Positions 23,092-30,951 of a DNA stretch of 32,162 bases are shown one piece after another. The notes under the pieces were generated by a model. That model made no database searches and was not told where the DNA came from. It saw nothing but the letters and a program-made list of their open reading frames with translations. A program made the translations under genes and the position numbers. Source of the DNA: Parcubacteria group bacterium. Its GTDB lineage: Bacteria; Patescibacteriota; Patescibacteriia; Patescibacteriales; GWC2-42-12. The DNA lies in assembly GCA_016188785.1 (NCBI GenBank), contig JACPHD010000004.1, positions 1 through 32,162 on the forward strand, given 5' to 3'. Numbering within the stretch: the stretch's first letter is position 1; every line of letters begins with the position of its first letter.

Positions 23092-24417
23092 ATGGCCAGA
23101 AAAATAAAAGCCAGAATCATAATAATAACCGCGGCGGTTTTTTCAGGTTTATGTTTTACTGTTTTTATTAGGACGATTTTTAAGCTCGGTAATTTTCATG
23201 ATTTGAAAATTGCCGAGTTTTTTTATTTAACCGGCAAATTGGCCGGTCTGACCGGTTTTTTATTTCTTGCCTTGCTCATATTTTCCGGCGACACGGCCAG
23301 ATTTTTTGACCGATTTTTCGGCCTGGATAAAATAATAAAATTCCAGAGAAAATTTTCTGTCTTAAATTTGATTTTTATTTTAGCGCATCCGCTTTTTTTT
23401 ATTTTAGCCGGCCTTTTATCCGGCCAATCGGTTTGGCCCTATATAATTCCGGATTTTTCAGTTATACCTTTGGTTTTAGGCCTGATGTCTCTTTATATTT
23501 TTATCATTATCCTGATCGCTTCTAAATTATATAAAAGAATTTCTTATACTATCTGGCAATATCTTCACATTTTAACTTACCTGCTGTTCTTTTTTGTTTT
23601 TTATCATGCGTTTAATCTTGGTTCTGATTTGGGTAATTGGCTTATTAGACTAATTTTCTTTACGCTTTTTTTAGCGGTCGCGAGCGGCATAATTTACCGG
23701 ACTAATTATAAAATTAAACACAGATACGCCGGGAAATTTTATGTTCAAGCGGTTAAGCAAGAAACTACGGATGTTTTTACGGTTAGGCTGAAAGCGGAAA
23801 AAAAATTCCTCTTTAAAGCCGGGCAATTTTGTTTTTTAAGGTTAACTAAAAATAAATTATACGCCCGTCATCCTTTTACTATTTCCAGCGCGCCCGAACA
23901 AGCTGGACTTAATTTTACGGCCAAACTTACCGGCCGGTTTACCAAAGCCTTGTCAGAATTAAAAACCGGCGAAGAAATAATTATAGACGGCCCCTACGGG
24001 ATTTTTACCATAGAAGATTGCGACAAAGATTTAATTTTGATCGCCGGCGGAGTCGGCATCACGCCTTTTATGAGTATGATCGGAGACAAGCTGGCGGCTA
24101 ATAAAACGCAAAATATTATTTTACTGTACGGCTCAAAAACTAAAACCGATATAATTTATAAGCGGGAATTAGATAGCATACAAAAAACCTGGTTTAAAAA
24201 AATCTATATTTTAAGCCATGACCAGACCGTCTCCGGAACAAGCGAATATGAAACCGGCTATGTTGATCAGAAAATTATAAAAAAATATGTCAGCAATATA
24301 AATAATTCATTATTTTACATTTGCGGCCCGGAGCCAATGAAAAACAGTTTAAAACAAATACTGTGCCGGCTTGGCGTAAAGAAGCGCGATATTATGGTTG
24401 AAAATTTTTTTTGGTAA
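23092..24417 (+). CDS. Ferric-reductase-like transmembrane flavocytochrome oxidoreductase
   Basis: The 441-aa protein has an N-terminal ferric-reductase-type membrane domain with about six helices and candidate haem-binding His at 99, 159 and 172. It then has an FAD domain (RHPFTISSAP at 259-268) and an NAD(P) domain with AGGVGITPFM (318-327), CGPEPM (411-416) and the terminal ENFFW. This is the NOX/FRE-type layout that moves electrons from NAD(P)H through FAD and haem across the membrane. The acceptor could be iron, oxygen or quinone. It starts MARKIK, like the CDGSH protein just upstream. Confidence 0.88.
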   Translation: MARKIKARIIIITAAVFSGLCFTVFIRTIFKLGNFHDLKIAEFFYLTGKLAGLTGFLFLALLIFSGDTARFFDRFFGLDKIIKFQRKFSVLNLIFILAHPLFFILAGLLSGQSVWPYIIPDFSVIPLVLGLMSLYIFIIILIASKLYKRISYTIWQYLHILTYLLFFFVFYHAFNLGSDLGNWLIRLIFFTLFLAVASGIIYRTNYKIKHRYAGKFYVQAVKQETTDVFTVRLKAEKKFLFKAGQFCFLRLTKNKLYARHPFTISSAPEQAGLNFTAKLTGRFTKALSELKTGEEIIIDGPYGIFTIEDCDKDLILIAGGVGITPFMSMIGDKLAANKTQNIILLYGSKTKTDIIYKRELDSIQKTWFKKIYILSHDQTVSGTSEYETGYVDQKIIKKYVSNINNSLFYICGPEPMKNSLKQILCRLGVKKRDIMVENFFW

Positions 24418-24487
24418 TTACACAGCGCGCTAATTGTCAACTTCACTAGTGTATGCTACCATAAAAATATCAATTTAAGCGTAAAAT

Positions 24488-24877
24488 ATGTCTCCTAAAG
24501 TAAAGAAACTTATTCCCCTGTTTGCGCTATATCCATCAATCAAACTGGTGTATTTTTTTGGTTCTCGCGCGCGAGGCGAGGAGGGGCCATTAAGCGATTA
24601 TGACTTCGCGGTGTATACGGACGGACTTAGTTCTAAAAAAATAAGCGAATTAAAAATTGAGCTTATCGGAAAAATCAGTTTAATTCTTAAGACCGATGAC
24701 GTAGATGTGGTAATGCTTAATATCACTAAAAACTCCGAACTGAAATATAATATCATTCAGGAAGGAGTTCTGATCTTTGAACGAGAGCCATATAAAATTA
24801 TCGTCGAGCCGAAAATTTTGAATGAATATTTTGATTTTTATTATCTGATTAAAAAAAATAATCTTACTAAAGCCTAA
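24488..24877 (+). CDS. mntA: MntA-type nucleotidyltransferase antitoxin
   Basis: The 129-aa protein has the minimal nucleotidyltransferase motif GSRARG (25-30) with SDYDFAV (36-42) and a third acidic strand DDVDVVML (about 70-77). Known MntA proteins neutralise HepT by adding AMP to a Tyr near its RNase motif. The gene lies 9 nt before a hepT-like partner, the canonical arrangement. The pair starts a region of accessory character after the redox cluster. Confidence 0.88.
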   Translation: MSPKVKKLIPLFALYPSIKLVYFFGSRARGEEGPLSDYDFAVYTDGLSSKKISELKIELIGKISLILKTDDVDVVMLNITKNSELKYNIIQEGVLIFEREPYKIIVEPKILNEYFDFYYLIKKNNLTKA

Positions 24878-24886
24878 CACGCTCAT

Positions 24887-25300
24887 ATGACTTCACCTAC
24901 CAACATTGAAAATAAAATTAGCCTAATTGAAAAATATTTAGGTATTTTAGAAAGATACCAGAAATATTCACGAGAGGAAATTGAGCATGACATAGACATA
25001 CGAGGAGCCGTTGAAAGGTACCTTTATCTTGCCGCGCAAGCTACTATTGAACTGGCCGAAACAGTAATAGCCTATAAAAAATTTAGAAAGCCTACTTCCA
25101 TGAGCGAAAATTTTAGTATTCTTAATGAAGAAGGCGTTATCTCTTTGGAATTTTCTGAAAATTTAATAAAAATGACAGGATTTAGAAACGTTATTGCTCA
25201 TGATTACGACAATATAGATTATGACATTGTCTATGATGTGCTTCATCATAAGTTAAATAACATCAAAAAGTTTATAGAGCTAGCAGAGGACTTGATTTAA
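24887..25300 (+). CDS. hepT: HepT-like RNase toxin
   Basis: The 137-aa helical protein carries the HEPN/HepT motif R-x4-H-x-Y as R100 NVIA H105 D Y107. This motif forms the RNase site of the dimer, and Tyr107 is the expected AMP acceptor for MntA. The Arg and His are intact, so an active toxin is expected. A strong terminator follows 19 nt after the stop. Confidence 0.88.
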   Translation: MTSPTNIENKISLIEKYLGILERYQKYSREEIEHDIDIRGAVERYLYLAAQATIELAETVIAYKKFRKPTSMSENFSILNEEGVISLEFSENLIKMTGFRNVIAHDYDNIDYDIVYDVLHHKLNNIKKFIELAEDLI

Positions 25301-25319
25301 ATTTACTCTTGAATTAGAA

Positions 25320-25358
25320 AACGGCGAGTTCTATATAAGCGACTCGCCGTTGTTTTGT
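25320..25358. terminator. Bidirectional intrinsic terminator between hepT and the minus-strand operon
   Basis: AACGGCGAGT (25320-25329) pairs perfectly with ACTCGCCGTT (25342-25351), a 10-bp stem. TGTTTTGTT follows on the plus strand and TTTCT on the minus strand. It sits between two convergent units. Confidence 0.8.
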
Positions 25359-25375
25359 TAATTTTACCTTTATTC

Positions 25376-25528
25376 CTATTTCTTTTTTTCCTTAAAAAAA
25401 GAATAAGAAAATGCAAGTAATAAAAAAATTACTCCCAAACCAAAATAAACCTCCCATTTTACCTGCGACCATACGTACCAACAAATTAAAGCAATAATAA
25501 AACAAAAAACCGCTATCATCTTTTCCAT
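25376..25528 (-). CDS. 50-aa two-helix membrane protein, missing from the ORF track
   Basis: On the minus strand an ATG at 25528 follows AAGGAGGAATAAAAG, a strong Shine-Dalgarno identical to the one before the next upstream gene. The ORF reads MEKMIAVFCFIIALICW, then a short polar loop, a second hydrophobic segment (LGVIFLLLAFSYSFF) and a KEKKK tail. Two transmembrane helices are likely. The function is unknown. It is probably the last gene of the RsbW-like operon and ends just before the shared terminator. Confidence 0.65.
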   Translation of the reverse strand: MEKMIAVFCFIIALICWYVWSQVKWEVYFGLGVIFLLLAFSYSFFKEKKK

Positions 25529-25574
25529 CTTTTATTCCTCCTTGCTTTTATTTCTTGTTGTTAACACTAAATTG

Positions 25575-26034
25575 TTAAAGAAAAAAAATTTTCATCCTTA
25601 CGGCAGTTCCCTCCCCCAGGGTTGAATGAATTTCACATTCATCCGGCAAGTTGTGAATGTAAAAAAGCCCCCAGCCGATACGGTTGCCCTCGGCGTCAAC
25701 AGAAAGCTCCCCTTTTTCCACCATTGAAACAACGTCCGGCGGCTTAAGAATCTTATTTGTTCCTTTACCGAAATCTCGCACCTCTACTTCCAGAAAAGAG
25801 ACGGACATTCTAATGATGACTTCCACCTTGAATTCAGGTGACACGGCATAGCCGTGCTTTACTGCGTTTTGAAAGGCCTCGTGCACGGCTCTTTCAAGAT
25901 CTTCAATTTTTTCCGTTTTTCTCCTTTGTTAAAGACAGACTTTCTACGATAACCCTGATAATCGCCAGCACAAGGTAAATATTATCCAACGTACTGGTCA
26001 ACGATAATTGAACCTCTTCCACCTTATCCGTCAT
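25575..26034 (-). pseudogene. RsbW-like HATPase (anti-sigma-factor kinase type), frameshifted
   Basis: Translation starts at 26034 (MTDKVEEVQLSLTST) after a strong AAGGAGG site but ends at a TGA at 25903-25905. The other frame then continues TEKIEDLERAVHEAFQNAVKHGY to 25575, the part shown in the ORF track. Deleting one A from the AAAAAC run near 25916 joins the two as SLTKEKTEKIEDLERAV, which matches the layout of the neighbouring paralogue. The rejoined protein would have the GHKL N-box (EAFQNAVKHG), the G1 box RDFGKG and the G2 region GWGLFYIHNL. Such proteins bind ATP and act as anti-sigma factors or switch kinases. The gene may be a pseudogene, a homopolymer sequencing error, or read by +1 frameshifting. 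Confidence 0.72.
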
Positions 26035-26037
26035 CTT

Positions 26038-26496
26038 TTATTCCTCCTTACTTTTTTCGCAAAACATTTTCATTCTTACTAAAGTCCCTTGGCCAAGAGT
26101 TGATTCAACGGCCAATTCGTCAACAAACTGCCTGACTAAAAAAATTCCACAGCCTTGTCTAGCCTGACCATCTTTTATCCGTCTTATTTTTAGATCTTTT
26201 TTGTCTATTTGTTTAAAAACTTCAGCCGGACAGCCTTGGCCAAAATCCTGAATTTCAACAGTTAGACTTTTATCGTCAAAAATGAAAATTATATTAACAA
26301 CATTTTCGCCTTCAATGCCTTTGTAGCCATGCTCAATGGCGTTAACCACAATTTCCTCTACGCATCGCTCCAGATTTTCAATCCTTTCTATACTTAACCC
26401 AACTTCATGAGCGATAAGTCGCATAACAACAATTGCGACTTCATCATAATGATACTCGCTTGGAATAGTCAGCTTAATCTCTTTTTTTTCTTTCAT
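26038..26496 (-). CDS. RsbW/SpoIIAB-like HATPase-c protein
   Basis: The 152-aa protein is a stand-alone GHKL ATPase of the anti-sigma-factor kinase type. It has the N box with E48/N52 (EEIVVNAIEHGY), G1 DFGQG (84-88) and G2 QGCGIFLV (about 114-121), and ends with the common STLGQGTLVRM strand. Start at 26496, with AAGGAG 8 nt before it. In known systems the partner is a STAS anti-anti-sigma factor, a PP2C phosphatase or a sigma factor; none is visible in this window. Its stop nearly abuts the second HATPase gene. Confidence 0.85.
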   Translation of the reverse strand: MKEKKEIKLTIPSEYHYDEVAIVVMRLIAHEVGLSIERIENLERCVEEIVVNAIEHGYKGIEGENVVNIIFIFDDKSLTVEIQDFGQGCPAEVFKQIDKKDLKIRRIKDGQARQGCGIFLVRQFVDELAVESTLGQGTLVRMKMFCEKSKEE

Positions 26497-26571
26497 TTTT
26501 TACGCTCCTTATTAAATTGGATTGTTAAAGAAACTAAATTATCTTCAGCGCCTATTCACCAAAGACTTTTT

Positions 26572-26599
26572 AGCATATCATAAAACACCAATTTGTCAA
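26572..26599 (-). promoter_or_regulatory. Strong sigma-70-like promoter for the RsbW-like operon
   Basis: On the minus strand a perfect TTGACA (26599-26594), a 16-nt spacer and TATGCT (26577-26572). Transcription would start about 70 nt before the ATG at 26496. Confidence 0.7.
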
Positions 26600-26765
26600 G
26601 CGCCACACCCCAGCGACCTTGCAGGCGGGAGCCTTGTATGGTTTTTAGCTTAAAATAGTTTTCTTTTTTTCGTCATTAAAGTTAGCTAAGATTAGTCTAT
26701 CATGTTTTAATTGTTTTTGTTAGGGGCTATCGGTTTTCGCAGTGCGCACAGGGTAGATTCAAGAC

Positions 26766-26794
26766 TTTACTTTCTTACTTCTTTTTGCTACAAT
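26766..26794 (+). promoter_or_regulatory. Promoter for the small membrane protein upstream of gyrA
   Basis: TTTACT (26766-26771), a 17-nt spacer and TACAAT (26789-26794). The predicted start site (near 26801) falls on or just before an ATG at 26801, so the ORF-track start at 26711 is unlikely. Confidence 0.5.
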
Positions 26795-26842
26795 CCTAAT
26801 ATGTTTAGACGCTCTAAAGGAGCGATTTTTAAATGCTATTTT

Positions 26843-27280
26843 ATGATTAAGAGCGGACGAAAAAAATTGAAAATTAGAGTGGAAAAAAAGCAAAAACCCA
26901 GCCGGGGCGGCAACCTGGTAGTTTTAGAAAATAAAGCCCAAGCCGAAGAAAATAAAAAGCTGTTAATCATGCGGCTGGGCGTGGCAGGGGTTATGCTTAT
27001 TTTTTTTGCGGCCTGGATTTTTAGCTTAAAATATCAGTTTAAAACTAATGCGGCCAATAACCATAAAAGTTCGTTTGACTGGGAACAAACTAAAACTGAA
27101 CTGGATAAAGCCCTGGGCCAGGTAAAACAGGGCTTTACCGAAATTAAACAGATTCAAGCGGCTAAACAGCAGAATACTTTGCCGCGCCCGCCCGAGCTGA
27201 CGAGCCGGCAGATAAATTTATTAAAAGGCAAGCTGATAAACGAAACAGCGGCTAGTACGGCGAGCAGTACGAAGAAGTAA
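26843..27280 (+). CDS. Small single-pass membrane protein, unknown function
   Basis: I start this at the ATG at 26843 (MIKSGRKKLKIRVEKK), giving 145 aa. A leaderless start at 26801 (MFRRSKG) is the alternative, because the promoter -10 box lies at 26789. The first 45 residues are strongly basic. One transmembrane helix follows (LGVAGVMLIFFAAWIFSL), then an outer helical region rich in Lys and Gln. A short Thr/Ser-rich C terminus closes it. I do not recognise the family. It precedes gyrA by 81 nt of AT-rich repeats. Confidence 0.6.
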   Translation: MIKSGRKKLKIRVEKKQKPSRGGNLVVLENKAQAEENKKLLIMRLGVAGVMLIFFAAWIFSLKYQFKTNAANNHKSSFDWEQTKTELDKALGQVKQGFTEIKQIQAAKQQNTLPRPPELTSRQINLLKGKLINETAASTASSTKK

Positions 27281-27361
27281 TAACAAATGACAAATTTCTA
27301 ATGACAAATCAATGTCAAAATCCAAATGTCAAAAAATAAATAATTTGTCATTAAATATATT
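27281..27361. repeat. AT-rich repeat tract upstream of gyrA
   Basis: AATGACAAAT occurs twice (27286 and 27300), with GTCAAAA variants in between and an inverted ATTTGTCATT at 27343-27352. No clear promoter is visible in it. It looks like the other intergenic repeat tracts in the window. Confidence 0.6.
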
Positions 27362-29929
27362 ATGCCTAAAAAAATATTAAAAATATTAAAGAAAAACCAT
27401 CAAGAAAAAATTGAGCTGGAAGCGAAAAACGGCGTTGGTTCAATCCCTAATTTAACCGTGGTTAAAAAAGAAAAAACTCTTTACGGCATTGTTGAGCCCC
27501 AGCCGATTAACCAAGAAATGCGCCGGTCTTATTTAGACTATGCCATGAGCGTCATTGTTTCGCGCGCCTTGCCTGACGTGCGCGACGGGCTAAAGCCGGT
27601 GCACCGCCGGATTTTATACGCTATGTGGAGCGTTGGCCTTAGGGCTGGCGCTAAATTCAGAAAATCGGCTACGGTAGTCGGAGAAGTTTTAGGTAAATAT
27701 CATCCGCATGGGGATACGGCGGTTTATGATTCTCTGGTTAGAATGGCCCAGGATTTTTCCCTGCGCTATACCCTAGTCCGCGGCCAAGGCAATTTCGGTT
27801 CCATGGACGGGGATCGGGCCGCGGCCATGCGCTACACTGAAGCTAAATTATCCGCCATCGCCGAGGAATTATTATTTGATATTGAAAAAAATACGGTTAA
27901 TTTTACGCCCAACTTTGACGGTGCACAGCAAGAGCCGCTGGTTCTGCCGGCTAAACTGCCTAACCTGCTCTTAAACGGCACCATGGGCATAGCCGTGGGT
28001 ATGGCCACTAATATACCGCCGCGTAATTTAAGAGAATTAACCCAGGCTATTATCCACCTGATTGATAGCCCGGAAACCGCGGTAGAAGATTTAATGCAGT
28101 TTGTTAAAGGACCTGATTTTCCCACCGGCGGCGTAATTTATAATCAAAAGGATATTTTGCAAGCCTACGCCACCGGCAAAGGCGGTATCGTCATGCGCGG
28201 CGTGGCCGAGGCGCAAGAAAATAAAAACGGTTTATGGCAAATTATTATTTCCCAAATACCTTATCAGGTTAATAAGGCCTCTTTAGTGGAAAAAATTGCT
28301 GAATTAGTTAAAGATAAAAAACTGGACGGCATTAAAGACTTGCGCGACGAGTCGGATAAAGACGGCGTGCGCATAGTGGTTGATTTAAAAAAAGACGGCT
28401 ACCCGAAAAAGATTTTAAACAGCTTGTTTAAGCTTACCCAATTGCAGGAGACCTTTCATGTTAATATGCTGGCGCTGGTTGACGGGCTGCAGCCTAAAGT
28501 CTTAACCTTAAAAATGGTTTTGGAAGAATATATTAAGCATCGGACCGAAGTGGTTAAGCGCCGCACGCAGTTTGATCTGGATAAAGCGCGCGAACGGGCG
28601 CATATTTTAGAAGGCTTAATGATCGCTCTGAATAATATTGACGCGGTCATTAAAGTGATTAAGGCTTCGCGCGACCGGGAAGAGGCTAAAGTGAACCTGA
28701 TGAAAAAATTTAAGCTGTCCGAGCGGCAGACCCTGGCGATTCTGGACATGAAACTGTCAACTTTGGCTAATTTAGAAAGATTAAAAATAGCTGATGAGCT
28801 TAAAGAAAAAAGAGCTTTAATAAAAGAGCTGGAAGGAATTCTAAAATCGGCGCTCAAAATAAAAGATATTATTAAAAAAGAAATTACGGCTTTAACGGAA
28901 AAATTCGGCGATGAGCGCAAAACTAAAGTAATGGCCCATGGCGTTAAGGAATTTTCCGCCGAAGATCTGGTGCCGAACGAAGAAGCCGTGGTCATGATGA
29001 CGCGGGACGGCTATATTAAACGCACCGCGCCTGACACTTTTAAAGTGCAAGGCCGGGGCGGCAAAGGCGTTATCGGCTTAACCACCAAAGAAGAAGATAT
29101 GGTTGAATTCATGTTTAGCACTTTGACGCATAATGATTTACTGTTTTTTACCACCAAAGGCCGGGTCTTTCAGCTTAAAGCCTATGAAGTGCCCCAAGCC
29201 GCCCGAACGGCTAAAGGCACGCCCATCGTTAATTTCCTGCAGCTTTCGGGCGGAGAAAAAATTACTTCGGTTTTACCTTTGGACAAATTGGCTAAAAGCA
29301 AATATTTGTTTTTCGCCACGGAAAAAGGCTTGGTTAAAAAAGTTGAGATTAGCGCTTTTGCCAATGTTAGACGTTCCGGTTTATTGGCCATTAAAATTAA
29401 AGATGATGATGCGTTAATTTGGGCTAAACCAACCGCTGGCCATGATCATATTGAATTAGTCACGGCCGAAGGCCAGGCGATCAGATTTAAAGAAAGCGAT
29501 GTCCGCGATATGGGCCGGGGCGCGGCCGGGGTGCATGGCATTAGATTAAAAAAGCCAGACGACGCGGTCGTGGGCATGGGCGTAATTAAAAATGATGATA
29601 AAGAAAAAATTAAAAAATACCAGGTTTTAGCCATTACCGAAAACGGCTTTGGCAAACGTACGCCGATTGGTCTATATAAAGTGCAGGGACGCGGCGGTTC
29701 GGGCATTAAAACCGCCAAAATAACCTCTAAAACCGGAAAAATAATCAGCGCTTTCGTAGTTAACGCCGAAGCCATGGCGGATAAAGATATGATCATTATT
29801 TCGGCTAAGGGGCAGGTTATAAGATTAACCTTTAAAACCGTGAACCAATTGGGCCGCGACACTCAGGGCGTCAGGCTAATGAGGTTTAAGGAAGACTCGG
29901 ACAAAGTGGCCTGTGTTACCTGGGTCTAA
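27362..29929 (+). CDS. gyrA: DNA gyrase subunit A
   Basis: The 855-aa type II topoisomerase subunit breaks and rejoins DNA to introduce negative supercoils together with GyrB. The catalytic Tyr is at about 158 ([12 protein letters not shown]). The quinolone-determining region reads GDTAVYD with Thr119 and Asp123 at the E. coli Ser83 and Asp87 positions. The C-terminal beta-pinwheel begins after the GyrA box VQGRGGKG (about residue 560), which supports gyrase over topoisomerase IV. A further VQGRGGSG occurs in a later blade. Length is normal, with a basic extension of about 40 residues at the N terminus. Confidence 0.95.
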   Translation: MPKKILKILKKNHQEKIELEAKNGVGSIPNLTVVKKEKTLYGIVEPQPINQEMRRSYLDYAMSVIVSRALPDVRDGLKPVHRRILYAMWSVGLRAGAKFRKSATVVGEVLGKYHPHGDTAVYDSLVRMAQDFSLRYTLVRGQGNFGSMDGDRAAAMRYTEAKLSAIAEELLFDIEKNTVNFTPNFDGAQQEPLVLPAKLPNLLLNGTMGIAVGMATNIPPRNLRELTQAIIHLIDSPETAVEDLMQFVKGPDFPTGGVIYNQKDILQAYATGKGGIVMRGVAEAQENKNGLWQIIISQIPYQVNKASLVEKIAELVKDKKLDGIKDLRDESDKDGVRIVVDLKKDGYPKKILNSLFKLTQLQETFHVNMLALVDGLQPKVLTLKMVLEEYIKHRTEVVKRRTQFDLDKARERAHILEGLMIALNNIDAVIKVIKASRDREEAKVNLMKKFKLSERQTLAILDMKLSTLANLERLKIADELKEKRALIKELEGILKSALKIKDIIKKEITALTEKFGDERKTKVMAHGVKEFSAEDLVPNEEAVVMMTRDGYIKRTAPDTFKVQGRGGKGVIGLTTKEEDMVEFMFSTLTHNDLLFFTTKGRVFQLKAYEVPQAARTAKGTPIVNFLQLSGGEKITSVLPLDKLAKSKYLFFATEKGLVKKVEISAFANVRRSGLLAIKIKDDDALIWAKPTAGHDHIELVTAEGQAIRFKESDVRDMGRGAAGVHGIRLKKPDDAVVGMGVIKNDDKEKIKKYQVLAITENGFGKRTPIGLYKVQGRGGSGIKTAKITSKTGKIISAFVVNAEAMADKDMIIISAKGQVIRLTFKTVNQLGRDTQGVRLMRFKEDSDKVACVTWV

Positions 29930-29931
29930 AA

Positions 29932-30060
29932 TCAATTTTCAATTTTCAATAACCAATTTTCAATGAATGATTAAATTATTAAATTTTCAATTGAAAATTA
30001 TGACATTGATTCGCCAGCTGGCGAATTGTTTGAAAATTGTAAATTGATAATTGAAAATTA
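29932..30060. repeat. AT-rich palindromic repeat cluster after gyrA
   Basis: Several CAATTTTCAA and TTGAAAATTG arms surround a perfect 16-bp palindrome, TTCGCCAGCTGGCGAA (30010-30025). The tract could form a long hairpin. The CAATTTTCAAT unit and a CCGCCA-type palindrome recur inside uvrC. Confidence 0.8.
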
Positions 30061-30112
30061 ATTAACTTATTTTTTAAATTTAAAAATTGACTTTAAGAAA
30101 TTTAATAATATT

Positions 30113-30289
30113 ATGGTGATTAAAGTAATTCATGATCTCTGTATCGGCTGCGGGACTTGCGAAGTTTTATGTCCGGCCGTCTTTAAATTAAACGTCGAAG
30201 GCAAAGTGGATGTGATTAGCCAAGGCGATATTGAGTGCGCTAAAGAAGCGGCCGAAGGCTGTCCGACGCAGGCGATTGAAATCACCTAA
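30113..30289 (+). CDS. Single [4Fe-4S] ferredoxin, missing from the ORF track
   Basis: The 58-aa protein starts MVIKVIHDLCIGCGTCEVLC. Cys10, Cys13, Cys16 and Cys50 (GCPTQAIEI) form one [4Fe-4S] site. Cys20 and Cys42 are placed as in Thermotoga-type monocluster ferredoxins, where they make a disulfide. It is a small soluble electron carrier. Its partner is not obvious here; the flavocytochrome 6 kb upstream is one candidate, by inference only. Confidence 0.9.
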   Translation: MVIKVIHDLCIGCGTCEVLCPAVFKLNVEGKVDVISQGDIECAKEAAEGCPTQAIEIT

Positions 30290-30301
30290 AAATAAAACTT
30301 T

Positions 30302-30949
30302 ATGAAATTGTTCCAGTCTGAAAATTACAGCGGTTTAGCCATCGTTAATTTTGCCCGCACCCTTTTCGCGGGTCTTTTTATTTTTGAACTGCTTAATTAT
30401 CTTAAAATCCTGGAGTTCAGCCTGGAATATACTTGGCTCGGCCTGATTATTACTTCGGCCGCTTCTTTTACCATTCTGGAAATTACCGCTTACAAATATA
30501 AAAAAGTAAAAAATCATTATCTGCATTGGTCAATGTGGCTTATTATTACGGCCGGACTTTCCTTAGACGCGGCTGGCGATTTTTTTCATCTCTACGGAAA
30601 ATATTACTGGTGGGACCAATTTGTCCATACTTTCATAAACGCGGTGGTTTGCTTTACTTTATTTATTGTTATTAACGCTTTTTGGATAGATAAATTTAAA
30701 TTCAGCCTGCTTTTTGACGCCGGCCGGCTTAAACTGTCTCTTTTTTTAGCCTCGACGGCCACTTTGTCTTTATCGGCTATTTATGAGATTGAAGAATACG
30801 TAGAAGATATTTTATTTCAGACCAATCGCCTGGGTCCGGGAACGGACACGGCTAATGATTTATTTTTTAATTTAACGGGCGTTTTAATAGCGGTGTTTTT
30901 CATTTTAATTTACCACGGCTTAACTAATAAGCGGGAAATTTTTGAATAA
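30302..30949 (+). CDS. Multi-pass membrane protein of DUF2238/YjdF-like type
   Basis: The 215-aa protein has about six transmembrane helices. Conserved-looking polar residues lie at helix ends: DAAGDFFHLYGKYYWWDQFVH, then SAIYEIEEYVEDILF, then GTDTANDLFFN. The spacing of Asp, His, Glu and Asp resembles the DUF2238 (YjdF-like) membrane family, whose function is not established. It lies 12 nt after the ferredoxin and 2 nt before uvrC, so all three are probably co-transcribed. Confidence 0.68.
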   Translation: MKLFQSENYSGLAIVNFARTLFAGLFIFELLNYLKILEFSLEYTWLGLIITSAASFTILEITAYKYKKVKNHYLHWSMWLIITAGLSLDAAGDFFHLYGKYYWWDQFVHTFINAVVCFTLFIVINAFWIDKFKFSLLFDAGRLKLSLFLASTATLSLSAIYEIEEYVEDILFQTNRLGPGTDTANDLFFNLTGVLIAVFFILIYHGLTNKREIFE

Positions 30950-30951
30950 AT

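Noticed and set aside
24434-24462. Promoter for mntA (TTGTCA with TACCAT or TATGCT)
   Set aside because: Either the spacing (12 nt to TATGCT) or the -10 match (TACCAT) is poor, so I could not support a specific call.
25903-25930. Programmed -1 frameshift at an A-rich slippery site in the second HATPase
   Set aside because: The needed shift is +1 (or -2), and the heptamer starts with G, so it does not fit the classic -1 slippery pattern.
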